DNA of 64,000 bases, from the NCBI RefSeq assembly GCF_008312895.1, contig NZ_VSSP01000001.1:372001-436000 (forward strand), in the 5' to 3' direction. The position numbers were made by a program, and so were the translations under genes. The notes beneath the pieces were generated by a model. The model was not told the origin of the DNA, did not search any database, and worked only from the letters and a program-made list of their open reading frames with translations. Position 1 is the stretch's first letter, and each line of letters opens with the position of its first letter. Positions 44,786 through 53,891 of this stretch are shown one piece after another. The DNA is from Luteimonas suaedae. GTDB taxonomy: Bacteria; Pseudomonadota; Gammaproteobacteria; Xanthomonadales; Xanthomonadaceae.

Positions 44786-44815
44786 CAAAGAGGATCGGCA
44801 AATACGGCCGCGTCT

Positions 44816-46183
44816 TCAGGCGCGCTTCCAGCGAACGCCCTGGGGGGTGTCCTCGAGCAGGACGCCCTCGGCCGCCAGCTGTTCGCGGATGGCATCGGCA
44901 CGGGCGAAGTCGCGGGTCTTCTTTGCCGCCGCGCGTTCGTCGATCAGGCCCTGGATCCTGGCGTCGTCGTCGCCGGAGGCGCCGCGGGCGAACCAGGTCG
45001 CCGGATCCTGCTGCAGCAGTCCCAGCACGACACCGGCGCCCAGCAGTCGCGACTTGGAGCGCTTCCGGGCGTCGTCGTCGCCGGCCTTGCGCGCGTCCGC
45101 GGCGATGCCGGCCAGCTCCGCCAGCGCCTGCGGCGTGTTGAGGTCGTCGTCGAGCGCGGTTTCGATCGCGGCCGGAATCGCCGGGGCGGCGTCGACCGCG
45201 GCCAGGTCGCGCAGCGTGCCGTACAGGCGGTCGAGGGTCCGCACCGACTGCTCGATCAGGTTGTCGGACCAGTCCAGCGGCTGCCGGTAGTGCGCCGAGA
45301 GCAGCGCGTAGCGCAGCGCCTCGGGGGGGTGTCGCTGCCGCAGGTCGTTGACCTTCTCGATGTTGCCTGCCGATTTCGACATCTTGGCGCCAGTCAGCGT
45401 CAGCATGCCGTTGTGCAGCCAGAATCGGGCGAAGGTGCGGCCGCCGTGCGCGCATTCGCTCTGCGCGACCTCGTTCTCGTGGTGCGGAAACTGCAGGTCG
45501 ATGCCGCCGGCGTGGATGTCGATGGTTTCGCCCAGGTGCGCGGCGGCCATGGCTGAGCACTCGATGTGCCAGCCGGGCCGGCCGCGGCCCCAGGGCGAGT
45601 CCCAGCCCGGCAGCTCGTCGGTCGAGGGCTTCCACAGCACGAAGTCGCCGGCATCGCGCTTGTACGGCGCCACTTCCACGCGCGCGCCGGCGAGCATCTC
45701 GTCCGGATCGCGCCGCGACAGCTTGCCGTAGCCGTCGTAGCTGGCCACCGAGAACAGCACATGCCCCGCGGCGGCATAGGCGTGTCCGCTGGCGATCAGG
45801 CGTTCGATCATGGCGATGATTTCGCCGATGTGGGCGGTCGCGGCCGGCTCGATGTCGGGCGCGGCGACGCCGAGCGCCGCCATGTCTTCGCGGTAGGCTG
45901 CGGCGTAGCGGTCGGTGATCTCGGAGATCGGCACGCCGCGCTCGCGGGCGGCGGCATTGATCTTGTCGTCGACGTCGGTGATGTTGCGTGCATAGCGCAG
46001 ATCGCCGTAGCGCCGGCGCAGCAGCGTCGCCAGCACGCCGAAGACCACCGGGCCGCGGGCGTTGCCGATGTGCGCGTAGTTGTAGACCGTGGGCCCGCAC
46101 ACGTACAGGGTGGGGCAGGCCGGGTCCAGCGGCGCGAACGGTTCGACCCGGCGGGTCAGGCTGTTGAAAAGACGCAGGCTCAT
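44816..46183 (-). CDS. cysS: Cysteinyl-tRNA synthetase
   Basis: 455 residues. Zinc Cys29 in [18 protein letters not shown] with the HIGH-like HIGN at 38-41, [25 protein letters not shown] with further zinc ligands near 205-235, and [10 protein letters not shown] near 265. This is the complete class I enzyme. The ATG at 46183 gives the standard [11 protein letters not shown] start; a longer in-frame start adds 17 residues not seen in the family. It diverges from an exported hypothetical protein. Confidence 0.96.
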   Translation of the reverse strand: MSLRLFNSLTRRVEPFAPLDPACPTLYVCGPTVYNYAHIGNARGPVVFGVLATLLRRRYGDLRYARNITDVDDKINAAARERGVPISEITDRYAAAYREDMAALGVAAPDIEPAATAHIGEIIAMIERLIASGHAYAAAGHVLFSVASYDGYGKLSRRDPDEMLAGARVEVAPYKRDAGDFVLWKPSTDELPGWDSPWGRGRPGWHIECSAMAAAHLGETIDIHAGGIDLQFPHHENEVAQSECAHGGRTFARFWLHNGMLTLTGAKMSKSAGNIEKVNDLRQRHPPEALRYALLSAHYRQPLDWSDNLIEQSVRTLDRLYGTLRDLAAVDAAPAIPAAIETALDDDLNTPQALAELAGIAADARKAGDDDARKRSKSRLLGAGVVLGLLQQDPATWFARGASGDDDARIQGLIDERAAAKKTRDFARADAIREQLAAEGVLLEDTPQGVRWKRA

Positions 46184-46305
46184 CGCGGGACAGGAGAGGG
46201 AATTCACCGATTCTACCGGTCGCCTGGCACTCACGACAGCGAGGATTCAGCACAGCGGCGCGCCCGCGGCCTACACTTTCGAGGCTGCCGGTCCCCGAGA
46301 CATTG

Positions 46306-46803
46306 ATGCTGCGTCCGTTCCCGCTCCAGACCACCCTGTTGCTTGCCGCGCTCGCGGCGGCGCCGGCCGTGGTGGCGCAGGAGCAAATGCTGCCGGCACA
46401 GCCGCCGGCGGCGCCGCAGGAAAACGTGCGGATCGACTACGCCAAGGTGCTCAGCGCCGAGCCGGTGCACCAGACCCTGCGCGCGACCAGCATGGTCGAA
46501 CGCTGCGGCTCCGCCTCGACCACCCCGGTGAAGCAGGAAGAGGACCGCCGCGGGCTGTCGCGGGTGGTGGGCGCGGTACGCGACGTACTCACGCCCTCGG
46601 AGGGCATCGAGGAGGTGGCGCCCTCGGCCGGCGGCGATTGCCGCATGGTCCCGATCGAGCGCGAGTTCCGCCGCCCGATCGGCTACGACGTCGATTACGT
46701 CTACAAGGGCGTCAAGTACCGTTCGCGCCTGCCCTACGATCCCGGCAACCGGGTGCGGGTGCGGGTCTCGGTCACGCCGGTCGTCAGCTCCAGCGGGCAA
46801 TGA
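46306..46803 (+). CDS. Conserved exported hypothetical protein
   Basis: 165 residues from ATG 46306 (a TTG directly before it is in frame). Signal peptide at 1-23 (LAALAAAPAVVAQE). The mature protein has a Pro/Gln-rich linker and two cysteines (VERCGS, GDCRMVP), then the C-terminal YDVDYVYKGVKYRSRLPYDPGNRVRVRV segment, seen in small periplasmic or outer-membrane proteins of xanthomonads and relatives. I cannot name a function. It is followed after about 275 bases by the arginine operon. Confidence 0.7.
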   Translation: MLRPFPLQTTLLLAALAAAPAVVAQEQMLPAQPPAAPQENVRIDYAKVLSAEPVHQTLRATSMVERCGSASTTPVKQEEDRRGLSRVVGAVRDVLTPSEGIEEVAPSAGGDCRMVPIEREFRRPIGYDVDYVYKGVKYRSRLPYDPGNRVRVRVSVTPVVSSSGQ

Positions 46804-46859
46804 GCCCGTCCACATCCGCGCTTGCGGCCGCTGGCGCCACGTGCGACGATGCCGCCGCG

Positions 46860-46964
46860 ATGACCCAACTCCGCGCCGACGCCCAGATCCTTACCTCCGC
46901 CCGCATGGCCGCGGGCATGACTTCGCGCGCGCGCCGACCGGACACCTGCCTTCACGCTGGGTAG
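46860..46964 (+). CDS. Putative arginine-operon leader peptide
   Basis: A short frame ending with TAG at 46962-46964. From ATG 46917 it reads MTSRARRPDTCLHAG, with three Arg codons in four positions; from ATG 46860 it is 34 codons with five Arg codons. Neither start has a clear Shine-Dalgarno, the main weakness. The last codons (CAC GCT GGG) overlap a sequence that can pair with the 5' arm of the downstream terminator. This is the geometry of an attenuator leader in which ribosomes stalled for arginyl-tRNA leave the antiterminator free. Inference, not established. Confidence 0.45.
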   Translation: MTQLRADAQILTSARMAAGMTSRARRPDTCLHAG

Positions 46965-47021
46965 CCGGAACTCGCGTCATCGAGTTTCACAGGACAAGCC
47001 CAGCCTCGCGCTGGGTTTTTT
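46956..47021 (+). promoter_or_regulatory. Terminator/antiterminator of the arginine operon (candidate attenuator)
   Basis: Terminator: CCCAGC (46999-47004) pairs with GCTGGG (47010-47015), loop CTCGC, extended by A-T and G-U pairs and followed by six T. Competitor: an identical GCTGGG at 46956-46961, inside the leader frame and up to its stop codon, can take the same CCCAGC; a hairpin AACTCG-N6-CGAGTT (46969-46986) would bring them together. The terminator stands 57 bases before the argF' start codon. Simple termination of the upstream gene remains possible. Confidence 0.55.
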
Positions 47022-47077
47022 CGTTTTCGCACCGTGATTTTCCGACCGCCCCACCGGGGTGACCGACAGGACCATCG

Positions 47078-48085
47078 ATGAAGCATTTCCTCAATACCCA
47101 GGACTGGACCCGCGCCGAGCTCGACGCGCTGCTCGCCGACGCCGCGCGTTTCAAGCGCGACCGGATCGGCGACGCCCTCAAGGGCCGCGCGATCGCGCTG
47201 GTGTTCTTCAACCCGTCGATGCGCACCCGCACCAGCTTCGAGCTCGGTGCCTTCCAACTCGGCGGACATGCGGTGGTGCTGCAGCCCGGCAAGGACGCCT
47301 GGCCGATCGAGTTCGATCTCGGCGCGGTGATGGACGGCGATACCGAGGAGCACATCGCCGAGGTGGCACGGGTGCTGTCGCGCTACGTCGACCTGATCGG
47401 CGTGCGCGCGTTCCCGAAGTTCGTCGACTGGTCGGCCGACCGCGAGGACCGGGTGCTAAAGGGCTTCGCGAAGTACGCGACCGTGCCGGTGATCAACATG
47501 GAGACCATTACCCATCCGTGCCAGGAACTGGCGCATGCGCTGGCGCTGCAGGAGCATTTCGGCACGCCGGATCTGCGCGGCAGGAAATACGTGCTGACTT
47601 GGACCTACCACCCGAAGGCGCTCAACACCGCGGTCGCCAACTCGGCCCTGACCATCGCCACCCGGCTCGGCATGGACGTGACCCTGCTGTGCCCGACGCC
47701 GGAGTACGTGCTCGACGAGCGCTACATGGACTGGGCGCGGCAGAACGTCGCCGAGAGCGGCGGCTCGCTAGCGGTCAGCCATGACATCGACGCCGCCTAC
47801 GCCGGCGCCGACGTGGTCTACGCCAAGAGCTGGGGCGCGCTGCCGTACTTCGGCGACTGGGAGCAGGAAAAGCCAATCCGCGACCGCTATCGGCACTTCA
47901 TCGTCGACGAGGCCAAGATGGCGCAGACCAACGAGGCCGTCTTCAGCCATTGCCTGCCGCTGCGCCGCAATGTCAAGGCGACCGACGCGGTGATGGACTC
48001 CCCGGCCTGCATCGCCATCGAGGAAGCCGAGAACCGCTTGCATGTGCAGAAGGCGGTGATGGCTGCGCTGGTGGCGCAGCCGTGA
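47078..48085 (+). CDS. argF': N-acetylornithine carbamoyltransferase
   Basis: 335 residues. Carbamoyl-phosphate motif SMRTRTS at 47-53, HPCQELAH near 147 and HCLPLRRNVKATDAV near 290. The loop GKDAWPIEFD (71-80) and the overall sequence match the Xanthomonas AOTCase, which carbamoylates N-acetyl-L-ornithine instead of ornithine, giving N-acetylcitrulline. The operon content supports this: the next deacetylase gene acts on acetylcitrulline, and there is no ornithine carbamoyltransferase. First structural gene of the operon, preceded by the candidate attenuator. Confidence 0.92.
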   Translation: MKHFLNTQDWTRAELDALLADAARFKRDRIGDALKGRAIALVFFNPSMRTRTSFELGAFQLGGHAVVLQPGKDAWPIEFDLGAVMDGDTEEHIAEVARVLSRYVDLIGVRAFPKFVDWSADREDRVLKGFAKYATVPVINMETITHPCQELAHALALQEHFGTPDLRGRKYVLTWTYHPKALNTAVANSALTIATRLGMDVTLLCPTPEYVLDERYMDWARQNVAESGGSLAVSHDIDAAYAGADVVYAKSWGALPYFGDWEQEKPIRDRYRHFIVDEAKMAQTNEAVFSHCLPLRRNVKATDAVMDSPACIAIEEAENRLHVQKAVMAALVAQP

Positions 48086-48217
48086 TTGGTGATTCGTGCT
48101 TGGTGATTCGCAAGAGCGGATCACCGCGAATTGATACAACATGTGTCCATTAGAGAACCCGAAATGTCGCAGCAATCAGCTTTTACGAATCACCAATCAC
48201 CAATCACGAATCACGCC
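48086..48217. repeat. Inverted heptamer repeats in the argF'-argG gap
   Basis: GATTGGTGATTCGTG-type units at 48084-48112 face CGAATCACCAATCACCAATC at 48186-48217. The right arm extends into argG and encodes part of its N-terminus ([11 protein letters not shown]). Same unit family as 31130-31164. Confidence 0.8.
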
Positions 48218-49429
48218 CCCGGAGAAGGCAAGGACATCGTCCTTGCCTTCTCCGGGGGCCTGGACACCAGCTTCTGCGTGCCCTACCTGCAGGAGCAGGG
48301 CTGGCGCGTGCATACCGTGTTCGCCGACACCGGCGGCGTGGACGCCGACGAGCGCGCCTTCATCGAGCGGCGCGCGGCCGAGTTGGGCGTGGCCAGCCAT
48401 GTCACCGTCGATGGCGGGCCTGCGATCTGGGACGGCTTCGTCAAGCCGTTCGTCTGGGCGGGCGAGGGCTACCAGGGGCAGTATCCGCTGCTGGTCTCCG
48501 ACCGTTACCTCATCGTCGATGCCGCGTTGGCGCGCGCGCGCGACCTCGGCACCGACGCCATCGCCCACGGCTGCACCGGGATGGGCAACGACCAGGTGCG
48601 CTTCGACCTCGCGGTGAAGGCCTCGGGCGACTACCGCATCGTGGCGCCAATCCGCGAGATCCAGAAGGAGCACACCCAGACCCGGGCCTACGAACAGGCA
48701 TATCTCGAACAGCGCGGCTTCGAGGTGCGGAGCAAGCAGAAGAGCTACACCATCAACGAGAACCTGCTCGGGGTGACCCTGTCCGGCGGCGAGATCGACC
48801 GTTGGGAGGCGCCGGGCGAGGGTGCGCGCGGCTGGTGCGCGCCGCGGCGCGCATGGCCGGACGAACCGCTCCAGGTGCGGTTGCGGTTCGTCGCTGGCGA
48901 GGCGGTGGAACTGGATGGCAAGCCGCTCGACGGCGCCACCCTGCTGGGCCGGCTCAACACCCTGTTCGCGCAGTACGGTGTCGGCCGCGGGCTGTACACC
49001 GGCGACACCACCATCGGGTTGAAGGGGCGGATCGTCTACGAGGCGCCGGGATTGACTGCGCTGCTGGTCGCACACCGGGCGCTGGAGGAGGCGGTGTTGT
49101 CGAAGCAGCAGAACCGCTTTAAACCCGACGTCGCGCGGCGCTGGGTGGAACTGGTCTACGAAGGCTTTTTCCACGACCCGCTGAAGACCGACCTGGAGGC
49201 GTTCCTGGTCTCCTCGCAGCGCATGGTCAACGGTGAAGTGGTGCTCGAGACCCGCGGTGGCCGCGTCGATGCGGTGGCGCTGTCCTCGCCGCACATCCTC
49301 AATGCCCAGGGCGCCACGTACGCGCAATCGGCCGACTGGGGCGTGGAGGAAGCCGAGGGCTTCATCCGGCTGTACGGGATGAGCTCGACGCTGTGGGCGC
49401 AGGTGAATGGAGCCGGGAATCGGGAATAG
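48164..49429 (+). CDS. argG: Argininosuccinate synthase
   Basis: 421 residues from ATG 48164. The ATP pyrophosphatase P-loop [10 protein letters not shown] is at 28-37; [14 protein letters not shown] near 125 and [12 protein letters not shown] near 285 are family landmarks. It joins citrulline and aspartate. The first ~18 residues ([11 protein letters not shown] region) are translated from an intergenic repeat and the last residues (GAGNRE) from another, so both ends are repeat-extended. The first conserved segment begins at [11 protein letters not shown]. An in-frame start at 48131 exists but adds only non-conserved sequence. Confidence 0.93.
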   Translation: MSQQSAFTNHQSPITNHAPGEGKDIVLAFSGGLDTSFCVPYLQEQGWRVHTVFADTGGVDADERAFIERRAAELGVASHVTVDGGPAIWDGFVKPFVWAGEGYQGQYPLLVSDRYLIVDAALARARDLGTDAIAHGCTGMGNDQVRFDLAVKASGDYRIVAPIREIQKEHTQTRAYEQAYLEQRGFEVRSKQKSYTINENLLGVTLSGGEIDRWEAPGEGARGWCAPRRAWPDEPLQVRLRFVAGEAVELDGKPLDGATLLGRLNTLFAQYGVGRGLYTGDTTIGLKGRIVYEAPGLTALLVAHRALEEAVLSKQQNRFKPDVARRWVELVYEGFFHDPLKTDLEAFLVSSQRMVNGEVVLETRGGRVDAVALSSPHILNAQGATYAQSADWGVEEAEGFIRLYGMSSTLWAQVNGAGNRE

Positions 49430-49486
49430 GGAATCGGAAAGGCAGGGCGTCTGCCCGGGCGTCGAGCGCACGCTCTCTTCACCGAT

Positions 49487-49565
49487 GTGGGAGCGACGGA
49501 AGTCGCGCCCGATGCCCAAAATGCCGTCGCGACTGCCGGCGGCGGCATGCCTCTACCACTCCCAC
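49487..49565. repeat. Inverted repeat in the argG-argE' gap, GTGGGAGCGACGG family
   Basis: GTGGGAGCGACGGAAGTCGC opens the element and GTCGCGACTGCC...ACTCCCAC closes it, with imperfect arms. Related to 44690-44785. The remaining ~75 bases before argE' show no gene. Confidence 0.6.
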
Positions 49566-49641
49566 GACAGATACAGCAATAGCAAGCACCCGCGGCAATA
49601 TTGACTCCGACCTCAACCAGCCACATCGCCGACAAATCTCC

Positions 49642-50733
49642 ATGCTGCCCGAAACCCTCCGCCACCTCGAAGCCCTGGTCTCGTTCGACACCCGCAATCC
49701 GCCGCGGGCGATCGGCACCGGTGGCATCTTCGACTACATCCGCGCGCAGTTGCTCGGCTTCCGGGTGGAGGTCACCGACCACGGCGACGGTGCGGTGTCG
49801 CTGCTGGCGGTGCGCGGCGCGCCGCGGCGGCTGTTCAACGTGCACCTGGACACGGTGCCCGACTCGCCGCACTGGAGCGCCGATCCGTGCAGGTTGCGGG
49901 TGACCGCCGATCGCGCGATCGGGCTCGGCGCCTGCGACATCAAGGGCGCGGCCGCCGGGTTGCTGGCCGCGGCGCAGGCGACCCGCGGCGACGCCGCGTT
50001 CCTGTTCTCCAGCGACGAGGAGGCCAACGACGCGCGTTGCCTGCCCGCCTTCCTCGCCGGCGACCACGGCTTCACCGAGGCGATCGTCGCCGAGCCGACG
50101 CGTTGCGAGGCGGTGCTGGCGCACCGTGGCATCTCCTCGGTGCGGCTGCGCTTCCGCGGCTCGGCCGGGCACGCCTCGGGCGCCGATGCGCTGCAGGCCA
50201 ACGCGCTGCACCAGGCGATGCGCTGGGGCGTGCGGACGCTGGACTTCGTGCAGGCGCAGGATCATCAGCGTTTCGGCGGACTGACCGGCCTGCGCTTCAA
50301 TGTCGGCAAGGTGGAAGGGGGCATCAAGGCCAACGTGATCGCGCCGGAGGCGGAGGTCCGCTTCGGTTTCCGCCCGCTGCCGTCGCAGGACATCGACCAG
50401 TTGCATACCCGCTTCGGCGGCTTCGTCGAGGCCGGCGCCCTGGAACGCTACGAGGAAACCTTCCGCGGCCCGTCGCTGCCGGCCGGCGATGTCGCCGAGG
50501 CCGAGGACCGGCGCCTGCAGGCGCGCGACCTGGCCGACGCGCTGGGGCTGCCGATCGGCAACGCGGTCGATTTCTGGACCGAAGCCTCGCTGTTCTCGCA
50601 GGCCGGCCTGACCGCGCTGGTGTTCGGCCCCGGCGACATCGCCCAGGCGCACACGGCCGACGAGTGGGTCGCGCTGGACCAGTTGGAGGCGTATGCCGAT
50701 ATCGTGGCGCGAATAATGACGAGGAGCGAGTGA
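49642..50733 (+). CDS. argE': N-acetyl-L-citrulline deacetylase (ArgE-type M20 peptidase family)
   Basis: 363 residues. Di-zinc ligands: His68 and Asp70 (FNVHLDTVP), bridging Asp99 (GLGACDIKGAAAG), Glu126/Glu127 (SSDEEAND) and a His near the C-terminus (AHTADEW). In organisms with AOTCase this enzyme removes acetate from N-acetylcitrulline. The in-frame sequence upstream of ATG 49642 is repeat-derived and not conserved. Downstream a 104-base gap with another inverted repeat separates it from the fused kinase. Confidence 0.88.
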   Translation: MLPETLRHLEALVSFDTRNPPRAIGTGGIFDYIRAQLLGFRVEVTDHGDGAVSLLAVRGAPRRLFNVHLDTVPDSPHWSADPCRLRVTADRAIGLGACDIKGAAAGLLAAAQATRGDAAFLFSSDEEANDARCLPAFLAGDHGFTEAIVAEPTRCEAVLAHRGISSVRLRFRGSAGHASGADALQANALHQAMRWGVRTLDFVQAQDHQRFGGLTGLRFNVGKVEGGIKANVIAPEAEVRFGFRPLPSQDIDQLHTRFGGFVEAGALERYEETFRGPSLPAGDVAEAEDRRLQARDLADALGLPIGNAVDFWTEASLFSQAGLTALVFGPGDIAQAHTADEWVALDQLEAYADIVARIMTRSE

Positions 50734-50803
50734 ATAGGAGTGAGAAACGAGAGAAGGGCTCACCGTTTGCTTTTACTCACTCCTCACTTCTATTCACTCA
50801 CTT
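50728..50803. repeat. Inverted repeat in the argE'-argB gap, GAGTGAATAGG family
   Basis: GAGTGAATAGGAGTGAG near 50728-50744 faces CTCACTCCTCACTTCTATTC near 50779-50800. The left arm contains the argE' stop region (AGCGAGTGAATAG). Confidence 0.7.
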
Positions 50804-50837
50804 CTAGCGGCCATAGGCCAGACGATAGACGAACGAA

Positions 50838-52172
50838 ATGACGCCCCACATCCAGACCCGCCAGACGATCATCCGGCTGCTGTCCAGCATGGCCAGCGCC
50901 AAGGAGATCAGCCAATACCTCAAGCGCTTCTCGCAGCTCGACGCCAAGCGCTTCGCCGTGGTCAAGGTCGGGGGCGCGGTGCTACGCGACGATCTGGATG
51001 CACTGACCTCGTCGCTGTCGTTCCTGCAGCAGGTCGGGTTGACCCCGATCGTGGTGCACGGCGCCGGCCCACAGCTGGATGCGGAACTGACCGCGTCCGG
51101 GATCGAGAAGCGCACCGTCGACGGCCTGCGCGTGACCACGCCCGAGGCGCTGGCGATCGTGCGCCGGGTGTTCCAGGCCTCCAACCTGGCGCTGGTGGAG
51201 GCGCTGCAGGCGGTCGATGCGCGCGCGACCTCGATCACCGGCGGCGTATTCGAGGCCGACTACCTCGGCCGCGACACCTACGGTCTGGTGGGCGAGGTGA
51301 AATCGGTCAACCTGGCGCCGATCGAAGCCAGCCTGCAGGCGGGCTCGATCCCGGTCATCGCCAGCCTCGGCGAGACTTCCAGCGGACAGATCCTCAACGT
51401 CAACGCCGACGTCTCCGCCAACGAGCTGGTGCGCGTGCTGCAGCCGTACAAGATCATCTTCCTGACCGGTACCGGCGGCCTGCTCGACGGCGACGGCCAG
51501 GTGATCGACTCGATCAACCTGTCCACCGAGTACGACCACCTGATGACGCAGCCGTGGCTCAACGGCGGCATGCGGCTGAAGATCGAACAGGTCAAGCGCC
51601 TGCTCGACGACCTGCCTCTGGCGTCCTCCGTGTCCATTACCCGCCCGGCCGACCTGGCCAAGGAGCTGTTCACCCACAAGGGGTCGGGAACGCTGGTGCG
51701 TCGGGGCGAGCGGGTGCTGCACGCCGCGAGCTGGGATGCGCTGGACCTGCCGCGCCTGCGCAGCCTGATCGAGTCCAGCTTCGGCCGCGTGCTGGCGCCG
51801 GACTACTTCGAGCGCACCCGGCTGCTGCGCGCCTACGTCAGCGAGAACTACCGCGCCGCGATCGTGCTGACCGACGAGGACGGTTGCGTCTATCTCGACA
51901 AGTTCGCGGTCCTCGACGACGCCCAGGGCGAAGGACTGGGGCGCGCCGTCTGGCAGGTCATGCGCGAGCAGACCCCGGCGCTGTTCTGGCGCTCGCGCAA
52001 CGGCAATGCCGTCAACCCTTTCTACTACGCCGAGTCCGACGGTTGCTACAAGCAGGCGCAGTGGAAGGTGTTCTGGTACGGCATCAGCGACTTCGCCCTG
52101 ATCCAGGCCTGCGTGGAGCATTGCGCACAGCGCGCCCCGACCCTGCTCGATCCACCGGTGGCGCCTGCATGA
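50838..52172 (+). CDS. argB: Bifunctional N-acetylglutamate synthase/kinase
   Basis: 444 residues, a fusion. Residues 1-~285 are an amino-acid kinase domain (VVKVGGAVL near 41, [33 protein letters not shown]). Residues ~295-444 form a GNAT-type N-acetyltransferase domain ([58 protein letters not shown]). This is the vertebrate-like NAGS-K known from Xanthomonas, which performs both first steps of arginine synthesis. No separate argA is needed. The stop overlaps the following GNAT gene (ATGA). Confidence 0.93.
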   Translation: MTPHIQTRQTIIRLLSSMASAKEISQYLKRFSQLDAKRFAVVKVGGAVLRDDLDALTSSLSFLQQVGLTPIVVHGAGPQLDAELTASGIEKRTVDGLRVTTPEALAIVRRVFQASNLALVEALQAVDARATSITGGVFEADYLGRDTYGLVGEVKSVNLAPIEASLQAGSIPVIASLGETSSGQILNVNADVSANELVRVLQPYKIIFLTGTGGLLDGDGQVIDSINLSTEYDHLMTQPWLNGGMRLKIEQVKRLLDDLPLASSVSITRPADLAKELFTHKGSGTLVRRGERVLHAASWDALDLPRLRSLIESSFGRVLAPDYFERTRLLRAYVSENYRAAIVLTDEDGCVYLDKFAVLDDAQGEGLGRAVWQVMREQTPALFWRSRNGNAVNPFYYAESDGCYKQAQWKVFWYGISDFALIQACVEHCAQRAPTLLDPPVAPA

Positions 52173-52777
52173 CCGCGTTCGCCGCACCTGATCTGCTGCA
52201 GGGCGATCATGTGCGCCTTGAGCCGCTGCAGCCGGGGCATGCCGACGGCCTGCGCGCGGCGCTGGCCGGCGACGCACTGTCGCGCTGCTGGTATACGTCC
52301 GTGCCCGCGGTTGCCGGCGTGGACGACTACATCGCGCAGGCGACCGCAGAACGGCAGGCGGGGCGGGCGCTGCCGTTCGCGGTGCGCGGGCCGGCCGGAG
52401 ACGTCGTCGGCTGCACGCGCTTCTACGACCTGGACCCCGCTGTACCCCGGGCGTCGATCGGCTACACCTGGTACGCCCCGGCCGCGCAGCGCACCGCGGT
52501 CAACACCGAGACCAAGCGGTTGCTGCTGACGCTGGCCTTCGAAACCTGGCACTGTCTCGCGGTCGCATTCGAGACCAGCTGGTTCAACCGCCGCTCGCGC
52601 GAGGCGATCACGCGGCTCGGCGCCAGGCAGGACGGCGTGCTGCGCAACCATCGACGTCACGCCGACGGCAGCCCGCGCGATACGGTGGTGTTCTCGATCA
52701 TCGACGGCGAATGGCCAGCGGTGAAGCGCAACCTGCTGGAGCGGCTGCGGGCCCCATCAGGAGGAGAGGCCGGATGA
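52169..52777 (+). CDS. GNAT-family N-acetyltransferase of the RimJ/RimL type
   Basis: 202 residues with the pattern of RimJ/L acetyltransferases: [14 protein letters not shown] at the start, [38 protein letters not shown] with the acetyl-CoA region, and [19 protein letters not shown]. It overlaps argB and argC by 4 bases each, so it is fully embedded in the operon, although the NAGS activity is already supplied by the ArgB fusion. Its substrate is unknown; an auxiliary acetyl transfer in the acetylated pathway or protein acetylation are both possible. Confidence 0.85.
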   Translation: MTAFAAPDLLQGDHVRLEPLQPGHADGLRAALAGDALSRCWYTSVPAVAGVDDYIAQATAERQAGRALPFAVRGPAGDVVGCTRFYDLDPAVPRASIGYTWYAPAAQRTAVNTETKRLLLTLAFETWHCLAVAFETSWFNRRSREAITRLGARQDGVLRNHRRHADGSPRDTVVFSIIDGEWPAVKRNLLERLRAPSGGEAG

Positions 52778-53718
52778 AGAAGACCGTCGGCATCGTCGGC
52801 GCCCGCGGCCATACCGGCGCGGAGCTCATCCGCCTGGTGGCGGCGCATCCGGCGCTCGGGCTCGCTTTCGTCTCGTCGCGCGAACTGGACGGCCAGCGCG
52901 TGGACGCGCACGTCGCTGGATTCCAGGGCGACCTGCGCTACGAAAGCCTCGACCCGGCGGCCGTCGCCGGCCGCGCGGCGGACGCCGTGGTGCTGGCGAT
53001 GCCGAACGGCAAGTCCGGTGGCTTTGTCGCGGCGATCGACGACGCCGCGCCGCGAACGGTGGTGGTCGATCTCTCGGCCGATCATCGCTTCGACGACGGC
53101 TGGTACTACGGCCTTCCGGAACTGACCCGCGACCGTTCTGCCGGCGAGCGCCGGATCAGCAATCCCGGCTGCTACGCCACCGCGATGCAGCTGGCGATCG
53201 CGCCGATGCGCGATGGCCTGGACGGGCCGGTGCAGTGCTTCGGCGTGTCCGGCTACTCCGGTGCCGGCACCACGCCGTCCGAGCGCAACGATCCCGCGCT
53301 GCTGCACGACAACCTGATGCCGTACGCGCTCGCGGCGCACATCCACGAGCGCGAGGTGACTCGCCAGCTCGCGACGCCGGTGGAATTCATGCCGCACGTG
53401 GCGGCGCATTTCCGTGGCATCACCATGACGGTCAACCTGCACCTGCGTGAATCGCTCGACGTGGACGTGGTGAAGGCGCGGTACGTTGATCGCTATGCGG
53501 ACGAGCCATTGGTCGAGGTCGTAGACGATGCGCCCTGGGTCAGTCGCATCGCCGGTCGGCACGGCACGCAGATCGGCGGCTTCACGCTGTCGGCGGACGG
53601 CCGCCGGCTGGTGGTGGTGGCGACCCTGGACAACCTGCTCAAGGGCGCGGCGACCCAGGCGATGCAGAACCTCAACCTGGCGCTCGGCTTCGGCGAGTTC
53701 GAAAGCATTCCGCTGTAG
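52774..53718 (+). CDS. argC: N-acetyl-gamma-glutamyl-phosphate reductase
   Basis: 314 residues. NADP-binding [16 protein letters not shown] at 6-21 and the active-site Cys133 in [20 protein letters not shown] and [17 protein letters not shown] near the end are family landmarks. It reduces acetylglutamyl phosphate made by the upstream fused enzyme. AGGAGG lies 10 bases before ATG 52774, which overlaps the GNAT stop. Confidence 0.95.
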   Translation: MKKTVGIVGARGHTGAELIRLVAAHPALGLAFVSSRELDGQRVDAHVAGFQGDLRYESLDPAAVAGRAADAVVLAMPNGKSGGFVAAIDDAAPRTVVVDLSADHRFDDGWYYGLPELTRDRSAGERRISNPGCYATAMQLAIAPMRDGLDGPVQCFGVSGYSGAGTTPSERNDPALLHDNLMPYALAAHIHEREVTRQLATPVEFMPHVAAHFRGITMTVNLHLRESLDVDVVKARYVDRYADEPLVEVVDDAPWVSRIAGRHGTQIGGFTLSADGRRLVVVATLDNLLKGAATQAMQNLNLALGFGEFESIPL

Positions 53719-53748
53719 AAGCGGTGCCAGCCGTGGCCGGTGAAGCGC

Positions 53749-53829
53749 AGCCACGGGTCGACGCGGATGAACACGGATTGGCTTGTTCAAGGTAGCTTTA
53801 TCCGTGTTTAGCCGTGTAAATCTGTGGCA
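53749..53829. repeat. Inverted repeat in the argC-argH gap, CGCGGATNAACACGG family
   Basis: CCACGGGTCGACGCGGATGA (from about 53750) faces GTTTAGCCGTGTAAATCTGT (to about 53829), imperfect arms. The same family (CCACGGATCAACGCGGAT) is seen at 35078-35168 and around 55195-55390. Confidence 0.65.
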
Positions 53830-53891
53830 GAAGCTTCTCGATTCGGTGCTCACGCCACTCCCGACAACAACGCAAGCAGCAGGAATACGAC

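Noticed and set aside
47078..48085. Ordinary ornithine carbamoyltransferase
   Set aside because: The substrate-loop sequence, the following acetylcitrulline-type deacetylase and the fused NAGS-K match the acetylated pathway of xanthomonads.
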